Shown here one piece after another: positions 16,194-18,150 of a stretch of 18,150 nucleotides of DNA. Position 1 is the stretch's first letter. Every line of letters begins with the position of its first letter. The notes beneath the pieces are model-generated. The model saw only the letters and a list, made by a program, of their open reading frames with translations, was not told the origin of the DNA and ran no database searches. The stretch lies in contig JAAMXY010001202.1 in assembly GCA_019677205.1 (NCBI GenBank), forward strand, positions 1 to 18,150, read 5' to 3'. The DNA comes from Pinguiococcus pyrenoidosus. Taxonomy: Eukaryota; Sar; Pinguiophyceae; Pinguiochrysidales; Pinguiochrysidaceae. The position numbers and the translations under genes are program-made.

Positions 16194-16220
16194 AAAAATC
16201 CTTTCTTGAAAGGGATTTTT
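16194..16220. repeat. 11-bp hairpin with A5/T5 base, between ankyrin and PDZ genes
   Basis: AAAAATCCTTT and AAAGGGATTTTT pair with one T-G wobble around a CTTGA-like loop, followed by further T residues. The element is 127 bp after the ankyrin stop and 77 bp before the PDZ gene start. A 3'-end processing or promoter role is possible but unproven. Confidence 0.5.
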
Positions 16221-16296
16221 TTGGATATTTGTGGAATTTTGTGGAACTGAGGGCCGAAACTGCGCGCGCAGAGCGTTTCGACGGCCGTGTGGAGGC

Positions 16297-17750
16297 ATGT
16301 TCGGTCCTCGAGCGCCCAACGTGACCGTTGTGGTGCCGCCGGGGCCACTGGGCATCACTGTCTCGCAGACTATTCCCGCTGTGGTATACGAGGTGGACGA
16401 GCACAGTGTCTGTCGCAGGTGATTTTCCGCGTTTCCTCCGCTCTTCTGCTGTCCCCTCTGCGAACGTTCTCCCTGCTTTGCACACGCCTTTGAAGAGCGT
16501 CAAAGTGCGGCGAAGGAGAAAAAGGGAAGCAAACTAAGTCAGGCGATGTTCTCTCTGCGTCTGCCGCAGAGTGCCTGACAACCACAAATGGTATCTTCAC
16601 TCGGTGAACGGAGAGAACGTAAAGGCGAAGAGGCACCACGAGGTAGGCCTCTCTATGATACTTGATTGAGGGACATCGCGGGACGTCTGACCAATTCGCG
16701 CCGTGCGCAGCTTCTGGCGCTGCTGGGATCGCTTTCGGGGCAGGAGAGGACGTTAGTGTTTCAGGTGAAGTTTTCAGCTTTTTCTCATATTTCGTTCTCA
16801 CTGGCGTCTGCACGGCGGATACGGGACACGCATATTGCATTTGTGGCTTCTAGCGTCGCCCTGGGCATCCTCTGGTGGAGTTGACAAAGGATAGACTAAG
16901 CGAGAGAGAGATTCTCACAGTGGATCCTTTTACTTGCTGTCTCGCAGATGCTCAATGGCATGCCGGTGGTGGACAGTGCAGCGGAACCCGCGGCCGAAGA
17001 GCAGGTGCAAGAGCTGCAGGAGCAGAGCCAGAAGGAGGAGGAAGAAGAGGCGGCGGCTGCCGAAGCTGAAGCCGAAGCTGAAGCTGAAGCCGAAGATCTA
17101 GCGGAGGAGGACAAGGAAGAAGGGGAGGAGTCTTCCAGCTCCTCATCCCATGACTCCCACTCCGACGCGTCGGACTCGGACTCGGACTCCGACTCGGACT
17201 CCGAACCGGAAATGGACCAAAAAGATGACGGGGCGCAGGAAGCTCCCGAGCTCCCTGTCGCAACGCCAGTGCAGCCGGAGATCCCGGTCGCGACGCCTGC
17301 CTCAGCTGTAGCACGCGCGGAAGAAGCGCACGGCGACGCCCACCAGAACAGGAAGAGGAGGGATAAGAAAAAGAAGAAGAAGAAGGAGAAGAAGAACAGG
17401 AAGAACAAGAGGGATAAGAAGGGGAAGAAGCAGAAGAAAAAGAAGAAGAAGAAGAAGCGTGGCTGGGCCCATAAACTCATGCGTAAGGTGAGTTCGCTTT
17501 CTCCGCATGCAATCAATCGAAGAGGGAGAGAGGCTAGCCATCTCATCTTGCTTCGCGGTCCACTGCGCAGGCCAGGAACACCGGCAAGAAGGTGTCGAAC
17601 ACCGCGAGGCACGCGATCCGTGAAGGCGGCGAACAGATTCAGAAGATAGACAAGAAGCTTCAAGTTAGCAGCACCATCGCTCAGGGTGTCCAGGAAGTGG
17701 AAGAGGCGCTTCGCGCGACGGTTGCACGCTCTGAAAAGAGCAGGGTTTAG
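16297..17750 (+). CDS. PDZ domain protein with acidic and lysine-rich linkers and a SNARE-like C-terminal helix
   Basis: Five exons, 16297..16418, 16570..16642, 16711..16764, 16948..17487 and 17571..17750, joined in phases 2, 0, 0, 0 at GT-AG sites, give 322 residues. Exons 1-3 rebuild a PDZ domain: PPGPLGITVSQT (carboxylate-binding loop GPLG), VVYEVDEHSVCRRV, WYLHSVNGENV and LLALLGSL...RTLVFQ. Exon 4 carries Glu/Ala and Ser/Asp runs, then a lysine-rich tract ending RGWAHKLMRK. Exon 5 encodes TARHAIREGGEQIQKIDKKL and AQGVQEVEEALRATVAR, an amphipathic helix resembling the first SNARE motif of SNAP-25 (QGEQLERIE). There is no membrane segment in this model. A membrane-tethering or vesicle-docking role is inferred. 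The start ATG is the first in frame; an upstream exon cannot be excluded. Confidence 0.72.
17351..17458 (+). repeat. Purine-only AAG-rich coding tract (lysine-rich)
   Basis: About 108 bases of nearly pure A/G, dominated by AAG codons, encode the Lys-rich segment between the acidic linker and the SNARE-like helix. The minus strand is the matching TTC tract. Such tracts slip easily, so length may vary between strains, but the frame is open throughout. Confidence 0.85.
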
Positions 17751-18150
17751 GGGCTTCAGCCGGCGTAGGTAGGATCAGAGCAAGTTGGGACATCGGTCAA
17801 CGAAGGAGCAAAGGAGCTAGCGCGGTGCGCAAACGAGGAAAGCTAATGGGTGCTTTTCATCGCTTGATCTCTTATCACAGGAAGCGACGTTCTCGAAGCT
17901 ACCGACCGCGAAGCAGTGCCAGCCTCCTCGGTGTATCGCCGGGAGTGGCGGTGGGTCCTTCGGGTCTACTACCCCATTTTCCTATTTCTGTCTAGTTCTC
18001 ATGGCCGCGCTAGCTTGCCTTCATCGTCTACCAAAAAAAAAGCGTCCTATCCATCGTCGAAACACGAAAGCGGATGCATCTTTGCGCTATCAACATGCAC
18101 TCACTAACCAAACCCGGATGCGTTCGTGGAACGCCTCCATGCGACCGCCG
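17751..18150. other. 3' flank of the PDZ gene, possible extra exon
   Basis: No confident gene. A good acceptor-like sequence (CTCTTATCACAG) ends at 17880 and is followed by a frame open to the window end containing hydrophobic FSYFCLVLMAALACL, and another frame containing WVLRVYYPIFLFL. Both could be an alternative terminal exon of the PDZ gene or chance readings in its 3'UTR. An A9 run lies near 18031. Confidence 0.3.

Noticed and set aside
1-18150. tRNA, rRNA, CRISPR array, transposase or viral genes
   Set aside because: None was recognised on either strand. The tandem repeats are short satellites or coding repeats without spacer structure.

Overview
This is a nuclear window from a GC-rich, gene-dense eukaryote, most likely an alga with a complex (secondary) plastid. 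The reasons are GT-AG introns of about 60-300 bp that restore conserved protein domains when removed, purely eukaryotic genes (RNA polymerase III subunit C11, the rRNA-processing factor MRD1/RBM19, HID1), and an FKBP isomerase whose presequence reads as ER signal peptide, transit peptide and thylakoid-lumen signal. The exact lineage cannot be fixed from the sequence; a stramenopile, haptophyte, cryptophyte or alveolate alga would all fit.

Layout, left to right: (1) minus strand 986 to beyond base 1, a secreted LNR (Notch-repeat type) cysteine domain followed by a Pro/Ser/Thr-rich repetitive stalk, 3' end outside the window; (2) about 1 kb with no gene I can support; (3) minus strand 2966-2018, thylakoid-lumen FKBP in 3 exons; (4) a 0.8 kb divergent spacer; (5) plus strand 3778-5242, a coiled-coil protein in 2 exons; (6) an 8-bp satellite at 5332-5402 between convergent genes; (7) minus strand 6402-5425, a FkbM-type methyltransferase with a signal peptide; (8) a compact divergent promoter; (9) plus strand 6666-8951, MRD1/RBM19; (10) minus strand 9413-9090, RPC11/POLR3K; (11) plus strand 9830-13675, HID1 with a huge acidic repeat insertion; (12) 0.84 kb with short repeats; (13) plus strand 14519-16066, an ankyrin-repeat protein; (14) plus strand 16297-17750, a five-exon gene joining a PDZ domain, acidic and lysine-rich linkers and a SNARE-like helix; (15) 400 bp of likely 3' flank.

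The genes do not form an operon or pathway. Two serve the nucleolus or transcription (MRD1, RPC11), two are probably membrane-trafficking factors (HID1 and the PDZ-SNARE-like protein), and two or three enter the secretory or plastid route (LNR protein, FkbM protein, FKBP). The most unusual items are the PDZ/SNARE-like architecture, an MRD1 that appears to lack one RRM, and a HID1 intron that is in frame, stop-free and would encode a Leu-Ala repeat if retained. All exon models come from reading splice sites and domain continuity by eye; no transcript data or database search was available.
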